Assembly (NCBI GenBank): GCA_013824385.1
Contig: PNNU01000091.1
Span: forward strand, 1-9,780
Length of the DNA: 9,780 bases
DNA from: Anaerolinea sp.
Lineage (GTDB): Bacteria > Chloroflexota > Anaerolineae > Anaerolineales > Anaerolineaceae
Direction of reading: 5' to 3'
How positions within the stretch are numbered: the stretch's first letter is position 1; the number at the start of each line of letters is the position of its first letter. The notes under the pieces are model-generated. The model saw only the letters and a list, made by a program, of their open reading frames with translations. It was not told the DNA's origin and ran no database searches. The position numbers and the translations under genes are program-made. Shown here piece after piece: positions 1-5,746 of the stretch.

Positions 1-28
1 CTCGAATGGTTTTCATTCGAGCGATTTT
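1..28 (+). terminator. Hairpin terminator at window edge
   Basis: A perfect 8-bp stem (CTCGAATG at 1-8, CATTCGAG at 14-21) encloses a 5-base loop and is followed on the plus strand by CGATTTTTA. That is the layout of a Rho-independent terminator for a plus-strand gene lying left of the window. It also sits 27 bases past the end of the minus-strand kinase gene and may stop that transcript, but the bases beyond the hairpin on that strand are outside the window. Confidence 0.6.
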
Positions 29-47
29 TATATGCCGTTTTAATAAA

Positions 48-1493
48 TTAAGTTGAAGGCAATTCTATAATAAAGCGAGTTCCATATCCTTGGTGATCTT
101 CTGTATAAACAGGACTTTCTACTCTAATTGCGCCACCGTGGGCTTCAACCAATTCCTTAACGATAGCCAATCCCAACCCTGATCCTCCACTTGTGCGCGA
201 ACGGGATTTGTCTGCGCGGTAGAAGCGGTCAAATATATAGGGAAGATCTTGTGCGGAGATGCCTGTTCCGGAGTCGGAAACAGAGATTGTAACCGGGGCG
301 GTTGGAGTTTGCTGTGTAGTGGAAATCTCGATTGATCCGTCTTTGGGTGTATATCTTAAGGAATTATTAATCAAATTGCTCAGAATTTGCGTGAGCCGGT
401 CGGGATCGACTTGAAGTGTGGATAAACCCTCTTGCAGGTGTTGGATGAGGTTGATTTCTTTCAAACGTGCTTGAGGTTGATTTCTATCAACGATTTGATT
501 AATCAAATGGTTCATTTCAACGGGTTGTCGTGTGAGTTTAAGCTGATTGGTTTCTGCCAGCGACAACAAACGCAAGTCTTCAATCAATCGGTTTAGTAAT
601 GTGGTCTCTGCAATCAACGCATTCAACTGTTCGGGGTCACAGGGCAAGATACCATCCTGCATGCCCTCTACGGTGCCCTGAATGGCTGTGAGAGGGGTGC
701 GGAGTTCATGAGCCACATCGGCCATCAAATGTTGTCGTTGTAGTTCCGCCTGAGAAAGGTTGGCGGCCATCTGATTAAAGGTTTCGCCAAGTTGGGCAAA
801 TTCATCTTCGCCGCGGATTTCTACCCTTTGGGTCAGGTCGCCTTCTGCAATGGCTGCAGCGGCTTTGCGTAGCTTGCGCATGGGAGCTGTAATTTGAAAG
901 AACAGCAAGGCACCAAGGGCGAGCGCGGTAATGCCAGCAATAAGTGTAGAGCTGATGATGGCACGACGGACGGAAGCTTGAAACTCATTGGCAAGCGTCG
1001 TGGTCGCGGATTGACTGCCTGGAGTGACTAAAAGCGTACCAACAATGCTTTTGTCAACAATGACTGGAATGCCTTTAATTATTTCGATCTGAGTTAGTTG
1101 ATTTCCGTCGAATTCATCCAAAGAGTCAAAAATCACCACTCCTTTTTCGTCTGCAACGATCAACCGCTGGCCAAGCGCACTCATCATTGAATCATCTGTT
1201 GAACCACTTTGCACATTGCCTTTACCGTTACCTTGACCCATCATCGCCTGGTGTTGCTGTGCCATGGATGTTTCTTGAAGAAAAATATCAATACCCAGCC
1301 AACTGTTATTTAGAGAATAAAATTCCGCCAAATCTGGGGCAAGACGACGCGCCCAGATTTGTCCGCTGCGGGTCGTGTAAAGGTTAAAAGCTCTAAGTGT
1401 GGCACGCGAAGTCAGAATGGAAGTGACCAGGCCACCAATTGCAATAATTGCCAGAAATGCACCTATTAGTTTGAAAAGCCAGCTGTTTTTCAT
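48..1493 (-). CDS. Sensor histidine kinase (BaeS-like, HAMP-HisKA-HATPase)
   Basis: Membrane-bound sensor kinase of 481 residues, partner of the response regulator encoded just upstream. A first membrane segment spans about residues 8-29 and a second about 178-201, enclosing a roughly 145-residue extracytoplasmic sensor region with no recognised domain. A HAMP linker follows (about 202-255). The HisKA phosphoacceptor is H262 in DVAHELRTPL. The ATPase domain shows an N box (N373, N376, N377), a G1 box DSGTGI (407-412), an F box (FDRFYRAD, 421-428) and a G2 box GSGLGLAI (437-444), so it should be catalytically complete. The sensor region carries a Met/Gln/Gly-rich stretch (about residues 77-95) that recalls the Met/Gly-rich exported protein encoded two genes upstream. 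Its ATG overlaps the regulator stop as ATGA with only a weak ribosome site, so translation is probably coupled. The stimulus is unknown; envelope stress or a metal is an inference. Confidence 0.93.
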   Translation of the reverse strand: MKNSWLFKLIGAFLAIIAIGGLVTSILTSRATLRAFNLYTTRSGQIWARRLAPDLAEFYSLNNSWLGIDIFLQETSMAQQHQAMMGQGNGKGNVQSGSTDDSMMSALGQRLIVADEKGVVIFDSLDEFDGNQLTQIEIIKGIPVIVDKSIVGTLLVTPGSQSATTTLANEFQASVRRAIISSTLIAGITALALGALLFFQITAPMRKLRKAAAAIAEGDLTQRVEIRGEDEFAQLGETFNQMAANLSQAELQRQHLMADVAHELRTPLTAIQGTVEGMQDGILPCDPEQLNALIAETTLLNRLIEDLRLLSLAETNQLKLTRQPVEMNHLINQIVDRNQPQARLKEINLIQHLQEGLSTLQVDPDRLTQILSNLINNSLRYTPKDGSIEISTTQQTPTAPVTISVSDSGTGISAQDLPYIFDRFYRADKSRSRTSGGSGLGLAIVKELVEAHGGAIRVESPVYTEDHQGYGTRFIIELPST

Positions 1494-2191
1494 TTGCTTT
1501 CAACCAACTCGAATTTATATCCCAACCCAAAAACTGTTTGTATATAAACCGGATTTTTGGGGTCGGGTTCGAGTTTTAGACGTAGATTTTTAATGTGAGC
1601 GTCTATTGTACGCTCGTAACCTTCGAAGGCATCGCCCTGGGCATGTTCCATGATTTGCAGCCTTGAAAAAACGCGTTTGGGGTTGCTGGCCAGCGTCACC
1701 AGAATCTGAAATTCGGTGGGTGTGAGTTCGATTGATCTGCTGTCGAGGGTAACGGTGTGCTGACCGAGGTCAATGGTCAGGTTGCCTGCCTGGATGATTT
1801 CGCCTTTGCCAGTTGCAGGATTCACCCGCTTCATAATTGTTTTTATTCTTGCGACCACTTCACGCGGACTGAAGGGTTTAACCACGTAATCATCAGCACC
1901 TAATTCCAATCCGATCAATTTATCCACTTCTTCAACACGCGCTGTCAGCATCAAAATGGGTACGGAGGAACTGCGGCGAATTTCGCGGCAGACTTCAAGG
2001 CCGTCGATACCGGGAAGGTTCAAATCAAGGATGACGAATGTGGGATTTTCGAGGCTGAATACTTCAAGCGCCACCCTGCCATCCATGGCAGAAACCACAT
2101 GGTAACCTTCCTTTTCAAGGTAAGCCTGCAGGACTTTCAGAATTTGAGGTTCGTCATCTACAACGAGGATTTTTTGGGTTGAGTCAGTCAT
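1490..2191 (-). CDS. OmpR/PhoB-family response regulator
   Basis: DNA-binding response regulator of 233 residues, full length for the family. The receiver domain (about 7-118) has the acidic pair D12/D13, phosphoacceptor D56 in LDLNLPG, T83 and K105 in VVKPF. The winged-helix effector domain (about 135-230) has ELTPTEFQIL, the recognition-helix region RTIDAHIKNLRLKL and the wing GLGYKF. It is phosphorylated by the histidine kinase encoded immediately downstream, with which it overlaps by 4 bases. No clear Shine-Dalgarno precedes the ATG. Instead a perfect TATAAT lies six bases upstream, which would place the transcript start at or near the start codon. The likely target in this window is the exported-protein gene at 2311-2814, whose promoter region carries 11-bp-spaced direct repeats typical of this regulator family. 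Confidence 0.94.
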   Translation of the reverse strand: MTDSTQKILVVDDEPQILKVLQAYLEKEGYHVVSAMDGRVALEVFSLENPTFVILDLNLPGIDGLEVCREIRRSSSVPILMLTARVEEVDKLIGLELGADDYVVKPFSPREVVARIKTIMKRVNPATGKGEIIQAGNLTIDLGQHTVTLDSRSIELTPTEFQILVTLASNPKRVFSRLQIMEHAQGDAFEGYERTIDAHIKNLRLKLEPDPKNPVYIQTVFGLGYKFELVESK

Positions 2192-2237
2192 AAGTTCATT
2201 ATATTGGAATTGAAGAAAATATACACCTATTTTTATA
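2192..2237 (-). promoter_or_regulatory. Candidate promoter(s) of the two-component operon
   Basis: On the minus strand a perfect TATAAT (2198-2203) ends six bases before the regulator ATG. Its -35 region is poor (GTGTAT at 17-base spacing). A second option is TATAAA (2232-2237) with TTTTCA 16 bases further upstream at 2254-2259, giving a short leader that also lacks an evident ribosome site. The first choice implies leaderless mRNA. Neither is proven. Confidence 0.35.
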
Positions 2238-2255
2238 CATATTAGGAACCTAATG

Positions 2256-2300
2256 AAAAGAACAACGAAGGCGCCAAAAACAGGCGCCTTCGTTATTCTA
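2256..2300 (-). terminator. Terminator after the exported-protein gene
   Basis: A perfect 12-bp inverted repeat (AACGAAGGCGCC at 2264-2275, GGCGCCTTCGTT at 2283-2294) with a 7-base loop lies just after the stop of the minus-strand exported-protein gene. On that strand it is followed by GTTCTTTTC, a moderate U-tract. It separates this gene from the downstream regulator/kinase operon, although readthrough is possible. Confidence 0.8.
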
Positions 2301-2310
2301 CGTTCGGTTT

Positions 2311-2814
2311 TTAGTTGTTGTTGAAATTCCCGATACAGGGACCAGTACCATTGCCGCCACGAGAGCCGCCCATCATTCCACGGGCTCCGGCTGCGCCAGC
2401 TTCACTCATCAACTTGATGCGGGCTTTCATAAAATCAGCCTGGGCCTGGGTGAGATCGTTATTGACGACAGCGAGGTCAATTGCCTGAATGCGTGCATCG
2501 AGTAGCATTGCTTTAGCTTCTTCATTGGATAACCCTTCGGCAATTGCGACGGAATACAAGTTTTCACCATTGGCAAGTCGGGCATTCAAATCTTCCACGG
2601 TAATGCCCAGTTTCTCGGCAACCACTTCTACCATCTCATCGTGCAGCAAGCCTTGCTGGGTGCCGCTCATCATTCCACCCTGACCACCGAAACCGTAACT
2701 GGCAGTGTTGACAATAGGGGAAGAGGTTTCAGATGAGGCATAAACCTTGCTGACTGAACCGAGGGTAAAAACAGCGGCCACGAGAACCAGAGATACTACT
2801 AAAGCTTTTTTCAT
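2311..2814 (-). CDS. Small exported Gly/Met-rich protein, possibly Spy/CpxP-like
   Basis: Protein of 167 residues with a classical signal peptide: basic MKK, a hydrophobic core at about 5-20 and a probable cleavage after VYA (residue 26). The mature part starts with a Gly/Met-rich stretch (about 41-55, GFGGQGGMMSG). A helical, charged middle follows (about 57-137), containing a KLGITVEDLNARL unit and the motif LTQAQ (121-125). The tail is Gly/Met/Asn-rich (about 138-167). The LGxTxEDL...LTxxQADFM pattern recurs in small secreted proteins of Chloroflexota and Firmicutes that I recall mainly as uncharacterised or DUF2680-like. LTxxQ is also the hallmark of Spy/CpxP chaperones, but one short match is weak evidence. 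The start is supported by AAGGAG eight bases upstream. The gene stands alone between a regulated-looking promoter and a terminator, beside the two-component system that probably controls it. Biochemical function is unknown. Confidence 0.85.
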   Translation of the reverse strand: MKKALVVSLVLVAAVFTLGSVSKVYASSETSSPIVNTASYGFGGQGGMMSGTQQGLLHDEMVEVVAEKLGITVEDLNARLANGENLYSVAIAEGLSNEEAKAMLLDARIQAIDLAVVNNDLTQAQADFMKARIKLMSEAGAAGARGMMGGSRGGNGTGPCIGNFNNN

Positions 2815-2841
2815 TTTTTTTACTCCTTATTAATCGATTTG

Positions 2842-2880
2842 TTGTTGAACAATTATTAGTTTAGGTGAAAGTTATGAAGA
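2842..2880 (-). promoter_or_regulatory. Candidate promoter of the exported-protein gene
   Basis: On the minus strand AATAAT (2852-2857) matches five of six -10 positions. A 17-base spacing puts the -35 at 2875-2880 (TCTTCA, poor), inside the direct-repeat array. A weak -35 overlapped by activator repeats is the usual design of PhoB/OmpR-activated promoters. The interrupted palindrome TTGTT-G-AACAA (2842-2852) overlaps the presumed transcript start. Confidence 0.4.
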
Positions 2881-2900
2881 ACTGATGAAGGCGGGATGAA
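2864..2900 (-). promoter_or_regulatory. Tandem direct repeats, likely response-regulator binding site
   Basis: Read on the plus strand, four copies of a TGAA-cored hexamer occur: GGTGAA (2864-2869), TATGAA (2873-2878), GATGAA (2884-2889) and GATGAA (2895-2900). The start-to-start steps are 9, 11 and 11 bases. On the coding strand these are TTCATC, TTCATC, TTCATA and TTCACC. OmpR/PhoB-family regulators bind as head-to-tail dimers to half-sites repeated every 11 bp or so. The array lies 50-86 bases before the exported-protein start and would overlap the -35 region. The adjacent response regulator is the obvious candidate ligand; this is inferred, not shown. Confidence 0.55.
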
Positions 2901-2911
2901 CAAATTGTGTG

Positions 2912-2952
2912 GATTAAATAAACAAACCGGCTTTTTCAAGGCCGGCTTGTCA
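2912..2952 (-). terminator. Terminator of the sigma/DUF5667 operon
   Basis: On the minus strand ACAAGCCGGC (2941-2950) pairs with GCCGGTTTGT (2922-2931) in a 10-bp stem with one G-U pair and a 9-base loop. The following bases read TTATTTAATCC. It begins 23 bases past the DUF5667-like stop codon. The U-tract is interrupted, so efficiency may be moderate. Confidence 0.7.
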
Positions 2953-2972
2953 ATCTAGGGGTTTAGATGTAA

Positions 2973-4082
2973 TCAATGATTTCCGTTTTGAGAACCTGAG
3001 CCGCCACTTGAACCTTGGTTGGGCGGTGCAGTCTGGGTAATTGTGGCTCTTAGATTTCCTTGGGTTGCATTCGGCTCAGAAGTTTGGTTCGAACCATTTC
3101 CATTGGGATCAATCTCGTAAGGAGCAGGAGTTTCAGTCAACCAAGGATTGTTTGCACCTTGTTCGTTCCCATTGACAGTGGTTTCAGCAGGGGAAAAAGT
3201 CTCTGTAAGCCATGGACTGTTTCCACCTTGTTCATTGTTATCATTCGGAGAATTATCGCCGTATTCAGGATTTGGAGTATTCTGCGCATCTTCTCCAAAA
3301 TTTGTTGGTGAATTTCCGTTTTCCGGATTATTGATTTGTTCTTGAATACGCAATTGCTCCATCATTTGCAGAAGATTTGTTTGACCATTTTCGAGAATTC
3401 GAAGTCTTTCTTGAATCATATCTCTGGTTTGAGTTAAGGCAGCAACAGCTTCTTCAGAACCATCTGTTTTGGTCTGTAAAAGTGTTTGCTGCTGTGTATT
3501 CAGCCGGTCCTGGATCTTTTCTAACGCTTGAACAACTTCACCTTCTGGCAGAGTTGTTGCTAAAAGAATAGCTTGTTCAATTTGATCACGATAGCGGATG
3601 AGCGTTTGGTCTGTGACCACGTCACCATCAGAAAGCAGTGTCACAATTTCATTTGCACGTCTGTCTACTAAATCCAATGCGAGGTTAAATTGAGATTCAG
3701 GGGTAGAGGTCAGATCCATTGCAGCATATTCGCTCAACAGTTTAATGTCGTAAAGTAAATCACCTGGCTCGCTGGCCTGTGCAGCTGCAACAGTGACACC
3801 ACTTCCTCCTAGGATGAGAGAAACAGCTAAAATAATTGAAGCAAAAGTTGATAACATTGGAGCACGCTCCTTTCGGCGTTCTAACAAGTGGGTTGTATTT
3901 TTCTGATTACACTTGTTATGACGTTGAATGCTCTCTGTAGATACGCTCCGGGCGATAATTGATGCTTCTGCGAGAAAAGCAGATTTTCCAGACAAGGCTT
4001 TCTCTGGATCACGCTCTGGTATGGATTCAAGTTTGCCCAGTTTATTGATTATTTCGTGTTCAATTCTTTTATTAGGATTCAT
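2973..4082 (-). CDS. DUF5667-like membrane protein, probable anti-sigma factor
   Basis: Protein of 369 residues translated with the ECF sigma factor: the genes share 11 bases (ATGAATCCTAA, 4072-4082). A basic cytoplasmic N-terminus (1-75) ends in RRKER. One membrane segment follows (about 77-103), then an A-rich junction leading into the DUF5667 signature QASEPGDLLYDIK (102-114). A helical, probably extracytoplasmic region runs to about 250 with predicted amphipathic coiled segments. The last 115 residues are low-complexity and rich in Asn, Gly, Ser, Pro and Thr, including two tandem 23-residue repeats (283-305 and 306-328) sharing NEQG, PWLTET and a closing NG. DUF5667 proteins are recurrent neighbours of ECF sigma factors and are thought to act as their membrane anti-sigma factors, with the cytoplasmic tail holding the sigma. 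That role is inferred here. The long flexible tail may reach into the cell envelope. Confidence 0.82.
   Translation of the reverse strand: MNPNKRIEHEIINKLGKLESIPERDPEKALSGKSAFLAEASIIARSVSTESIQRHNKCNQKNTTHLLERRKERAPMLSTFASIILAVSLILGGSGVTVAAAQASEPGDLLYDIKLLSEYAAMDLTSTPESQFNLALDLVDRRANEIVTLLSDGDVVTDQTLIRYRDQIEQAILLATTLPEGEVVQALEKIQDRLNTQQQTLLQTKTDGSEEAVAALTQTRDMIQERLRILENGQTNLLQMMEQLRIQEQINNPENGNSPTNFGEDAQNTPNPEYGDNSPNDNNEQGGNSPWLTETFSPAETTVNGNEQGANNPWLTETPAPYEIDPNGNGSNQTSEPNATQGNLRATITQTAPPNQGSSGGSGSQNGNH
3099..3236 (-). repeat. Two in-frame 69-bp tandem repeats
   Basis: Two adjacent 69-base units (3168-3236 and 3099-3167 on the minus strand) encode the two 23-residue repeats in the tail of the DUF5667-like protein. 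Fifteen of 23 residues are identical. The DNA has diverged, so this is an old in-frame duplication. Confidence 0.75.
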
Positions 4083-4635
4083 TCAGACTCACTTTCTCAT
4101 CTGAGGTCAGCACTTTACGAAGTGTCTCCAGCGCACGATGCTGCAGTGCCTTTACGGCGCCTACTGGTTTTTGAATCGCTTGTGAAACCTCTTCATTTGA
4201 CCATCCTTCAATAAATCTAAGAACAATAACCTGTCGTTGATCAGCAGTAAGTACTCTGAGAGCATTCTGGATTTCTTGTTTTTCGAAAGCATCAGAGAGC
4301 CTGTTTTCTGGTTTTTCTTCATCGTAAATTGGAAAAGATTCATCCAATTCGATCATTATTGGCGTTTGCCTGCGATAAGAGTCTGTAATCCAGTTATGGG
4401 CGATTCTATACAAATAAGCTTGCAGGTATTTTTCAGGGCCGTGTTTCAAACGTAAGGCATTCAGAAACCGGGAAAAGGTATCAGCAACACATTCTTCAGC
4501 CATACTACTGTCTCCAAGCAACCTCATTGCGTATCGATATAATCCAGGACTGTAAGTGTCGTAGATTAATCCTAGAGAATCTGAGTCAAAATCTCTGGCT
4601 TTTTCTAGTAGTTTATGTTCGTTCGGCAAAATCAT
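4072..4635 (-). CDS. ECF-family RNA polymerase sigma factor (DUF5667-linked)
   Basis: Sigma-70 family protein of 187 residues containing only regions 2 and 4, as in ECF sigma factors. Region 2 covers about 8-90: an IYDTYSPGLYRYAMRLLGD helix, an AEECVADTFSRF segment and YLYRIAHNWITDSYRR for -10 recognition. A short acidic linker (96-118) joins region 4 (about 122-178), in which LTADQRQVIVLRFIEGWSNEEV precedes the recognition helix KPVGAVKALQHRALETLRK. It heads a two-gene operon with the DUF5667-like protein. The 11-base overlap implies coupled synthesis, as expected for a sigma and its inhibitor. It diverges from a second sigma operon on the plus strand across 178 bases. The target regulon is unknown; autoregulation is possible (see the promoter entry). 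Confidence 0.93.
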   Translation of the reverse strand: MILPNEHKLLEKARDFDSDSLGLIYDTYSPGLYRYAMRLLGDSSMAEECVADTFSRFLNALRLKHGPEKYLQAYLYRIAHNWITDSYRRQTPIMIELDESFPIYDEEKPENRLSDAFEKQEIQNALRVLTADQRQVIVLRFIEGWSNEEVSQAIQKPVGAVKALQHRALETLRKVLTSDEKVSLNES

Positions 4636-4813
4636 TCTCTATCAATTATGACGGAAATTCGGTCGAAAGGATACGTTTCAATTAACTTTTGTTACAATGG
4701 ATTAAATGATAGTACAGTAATCATAAAATGGATCAGAATTAGTGATCAAAAATAATTTTTAAAGATTGGAAAAACAAGGTGGCAAGCAACTTTTACATCA
4801 GGAATGCATCAAA
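4636..4813. promoter_or_regulatory. Divergent control region between two sigma operons
   Basis: This A+T-rich 178-base gap must hold both promoters of the divergent sigma operons. Two interrupted inverted repeats are visible: ATGAT/ATCAT (4706-4710 and 4720-4724) and GATCA/TGATC (4731-4735 and 4743-4747). For the plus strand only a weak promoter-like pair is seen, TTGTTA (4689-4694) and TACAGT (4713-4718) at 18-base spacing, between the arms of the first repeat. No small gene is evident. Confidence 0.4.
4661..4697 (-). promoter_or_regulatory. Candidate promoter of the DUF5667-linked sigma operon
   Basis: On the minus strand TTGTAA (4692-4697) and TATCCT (4668-4673) are separated by 18 bases and match four of six housekeeping consensus bases each, giving a leader of about 26 bases. 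The same stretch contains AAC (4691-4693) and CGT (4673-4675) 15 bases apart, which resembles an ECF promoter, so self-activation is an alternative reading. Confidence 0.35.
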
Positions 4814-5419
4814 ATGAGTAATAACAATCAATCTGAATTTGTGGATGCATTGATCCGTGGAGATCGACAGGCATTTGCAAGATTGGTGGATGAGACTTCA
4901 ACGCAAATCTATCGCACCGCACGGCAAATTCTCGGAGACGAGCAGGATGCAGAAGATGTGCTGCAGGAAACATATATGAAGGCTTTAAAGGCGCTTCCAA
5001 CTTTTGAGGGTCGTTCAAGCCTTTCCACATGGCTGCATCGGATAGCAGTTAACGAAGCACTTATGTTGATTCGCAAACGCAAAACACCCATGGTTTCAGT
5101 GGATGACACTCAGCCATTTGATTCGGAAGAGGAAAGCACTGGAATGGAAATTGTCGATTTCTGCTGCCTGCCTGAAAAGGAATTATTGACATCAGAATCA
5201 CGAAAGTTTATGGATGATGCCATTAAGAGGTTGCCGGAAACCTTAAAAACGGTGTTTGTTTTACGCGATTTGGAAGGCATGTCCATTCAAGAAACCTCGG
5301 AGGTCATGCAGATCACTGAGAATAATGTAAAAACCAGGTTATTAAGAGCAAGACTTCGACTGCGTCAGGAATTGGCGGGTTATTATGCCGAAAAGGTCGA
5401 AAAGGAGAAATCCAAATGA
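4814..5419 (+). CDS. ECF-family RNA polymerase sigma factor (ZAS-linked)
   Basis: Sigma factor of 201 residues from the ATG at 4814, chosen because AGGA lies ten bases upstream and the protein then begins just before region 2. A TTG at 4766 would add 16 residues of unlike composition. Region 2 spans about 7-92, with DAEDVLQETYMKALKAL and WLHRIAVNEALMLIRKRK. An acidic linker with a Cys pair (C117, C118) follows. Region 4 covers about 134-188: LPETLKTVFVLRDLEGMSIQET and the helix ITENNVKTRLLRARLRLRQEL. The zinc-type anti-sigma gene overlaps its stop by 4 bases (ATGA), the standard arrangement for a sigma and its partner. The partner's RsrA-like Cys pattern suggests a thiol-stress regulon; that is inference. 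Its direction is opposite to the DUF5667-linked sigma gene. Confidence 0.93.
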   Translation: MSNNNQSEFVDALIRGDRQAFARLVDETSTQIYRTARQILGDEQDAEDVLQETYMKALKALPTFEGRSSLSTWLHRIAVNEALMLIRKRKTPMVSVDDTQPFDSEEESTGMEIVDFCCLPEKELLTSESRKFMDDAIKRLPETLKTVFVLRDLEGMSIQETSEVMQITENNVKTRLLRARLRLRQELAGYYAEKVEKEKSK

Positions 5420-5682
5420 GCAAACATGTACATACTGATAAATGCAATACCATGCTTGGGGATCTATCCGATTACATTGACGGCAATTTGCAAGCAGAAA
5501 TTTGCGCCCAAATTGAAGAACATATGAAAACCTGCGATAACTGCAGGGTTGTGGTCAATACACTCAAAAAGACCGTGGAGTTGTATGAACATTGTAATGA
5601 TGAGGTCGAAATTCCCGGCGAAGTAAAAGAAAGATTATTCGCCAAATTGGAATTGAAGGATTATTTAAAAGAGGAGAAATAA
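5416..5682 (+). CDS. Zinc-binding anti-sigma factor, RsrA-like (zf-HC2)
   Basis: Soluble anti-sigma factor of 88 residues with no membrane segment, expected to hold the upstream sigma in the cytoplasm. The zinc motif is H36-x3-C40-x2-C43 (EEHMKTCDNC), with C10 as likely fourth ligand and an extra C30. From memory, actinobacterial RsrA has C11, C31, H37, C41 and C44, so the spacing here is the same shifted by one residue. The segment IPGEVKERLFAKL (about 68-80) also recalls the RsrA C-terminal half. RsrA releases its sigma when thiol oxidation expels zinc, so a redox role is plausible. Many zf-HC2 anti-sigmas without redox function share most of these ligands, however. A good AGGAG precedes the start. 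Translation is coupled to the sigma gene by the ATGA overlap. Confidence 0.88.
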   Translation: MSKHVHTDKCNTMLGDLSDYIDGNLQAEICAQIEEHMKTCDNCRVVVNTLKKTVELYEHCNDEVEIPGEVKERLFAKLELKDYLKEEK

Positions 5683-5714
5683 TGATTTGTGTTTTGCATA
5701 ACAAAAAACTTTAA
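5671..5714 (+). other. Ribosome site and 10-codon ORF overlapping the anti-sigma stop
   Basis: The last codons of the anti-sigma gene form GAGGAG (5671-5676), correctly placed for an ATG at 5682 that overlaps the stop as TAATG. The resulting reading frame is only ten codons (MICVLHNKKL) before TAA at 5712-5714. It looks like the intact front of a translationally coupled third operon gene whose body is gone, or a chance or leader ORF. Confidence 0.35.
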
Positions 5715-5729
5715 TAATTACAATTATTA
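5687..5729 (+). promoter_or_regulatory. Candidate promoter with overlapping palindrome
   Basis: TTGTGT (5687-5692) and TTTAAT (5710-5715) are 17 bases apart, the latter matching five of six -10 bases. A perfect 8-bp inverted repeat with a 2-base spacer (TAATAATT, 5712-5719; AATTATTA, 5722-5729) covers the -10 edge and the expected transcript start, a position suited to an operator. Because the DNA is very A+T-rich, both could be chance. Confidence 0.3.
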
Positions 5730-5746
5730 TTGATGAGGCTTTGAAC

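Noticed and set aside
1187..1593. Plus-strand frames of 66 and 64 codons over the kinase/regulator junction
   Set aside because: Antisense to well-supported coding sequence, without motifs.
2842..2852. TTGTT-G-AACAA palindrome as a repressor site
   Set aside because: Only 5 bp per arm in A+T-rich leader DNA; kept as a note under the promoter rather than a separate site.
4766..4813. TTG start for the plus-strand sigma factor
   Set aside because: It adds 16 residues outside region 2 and lacks a better ribosome site than the ATG at 4814.
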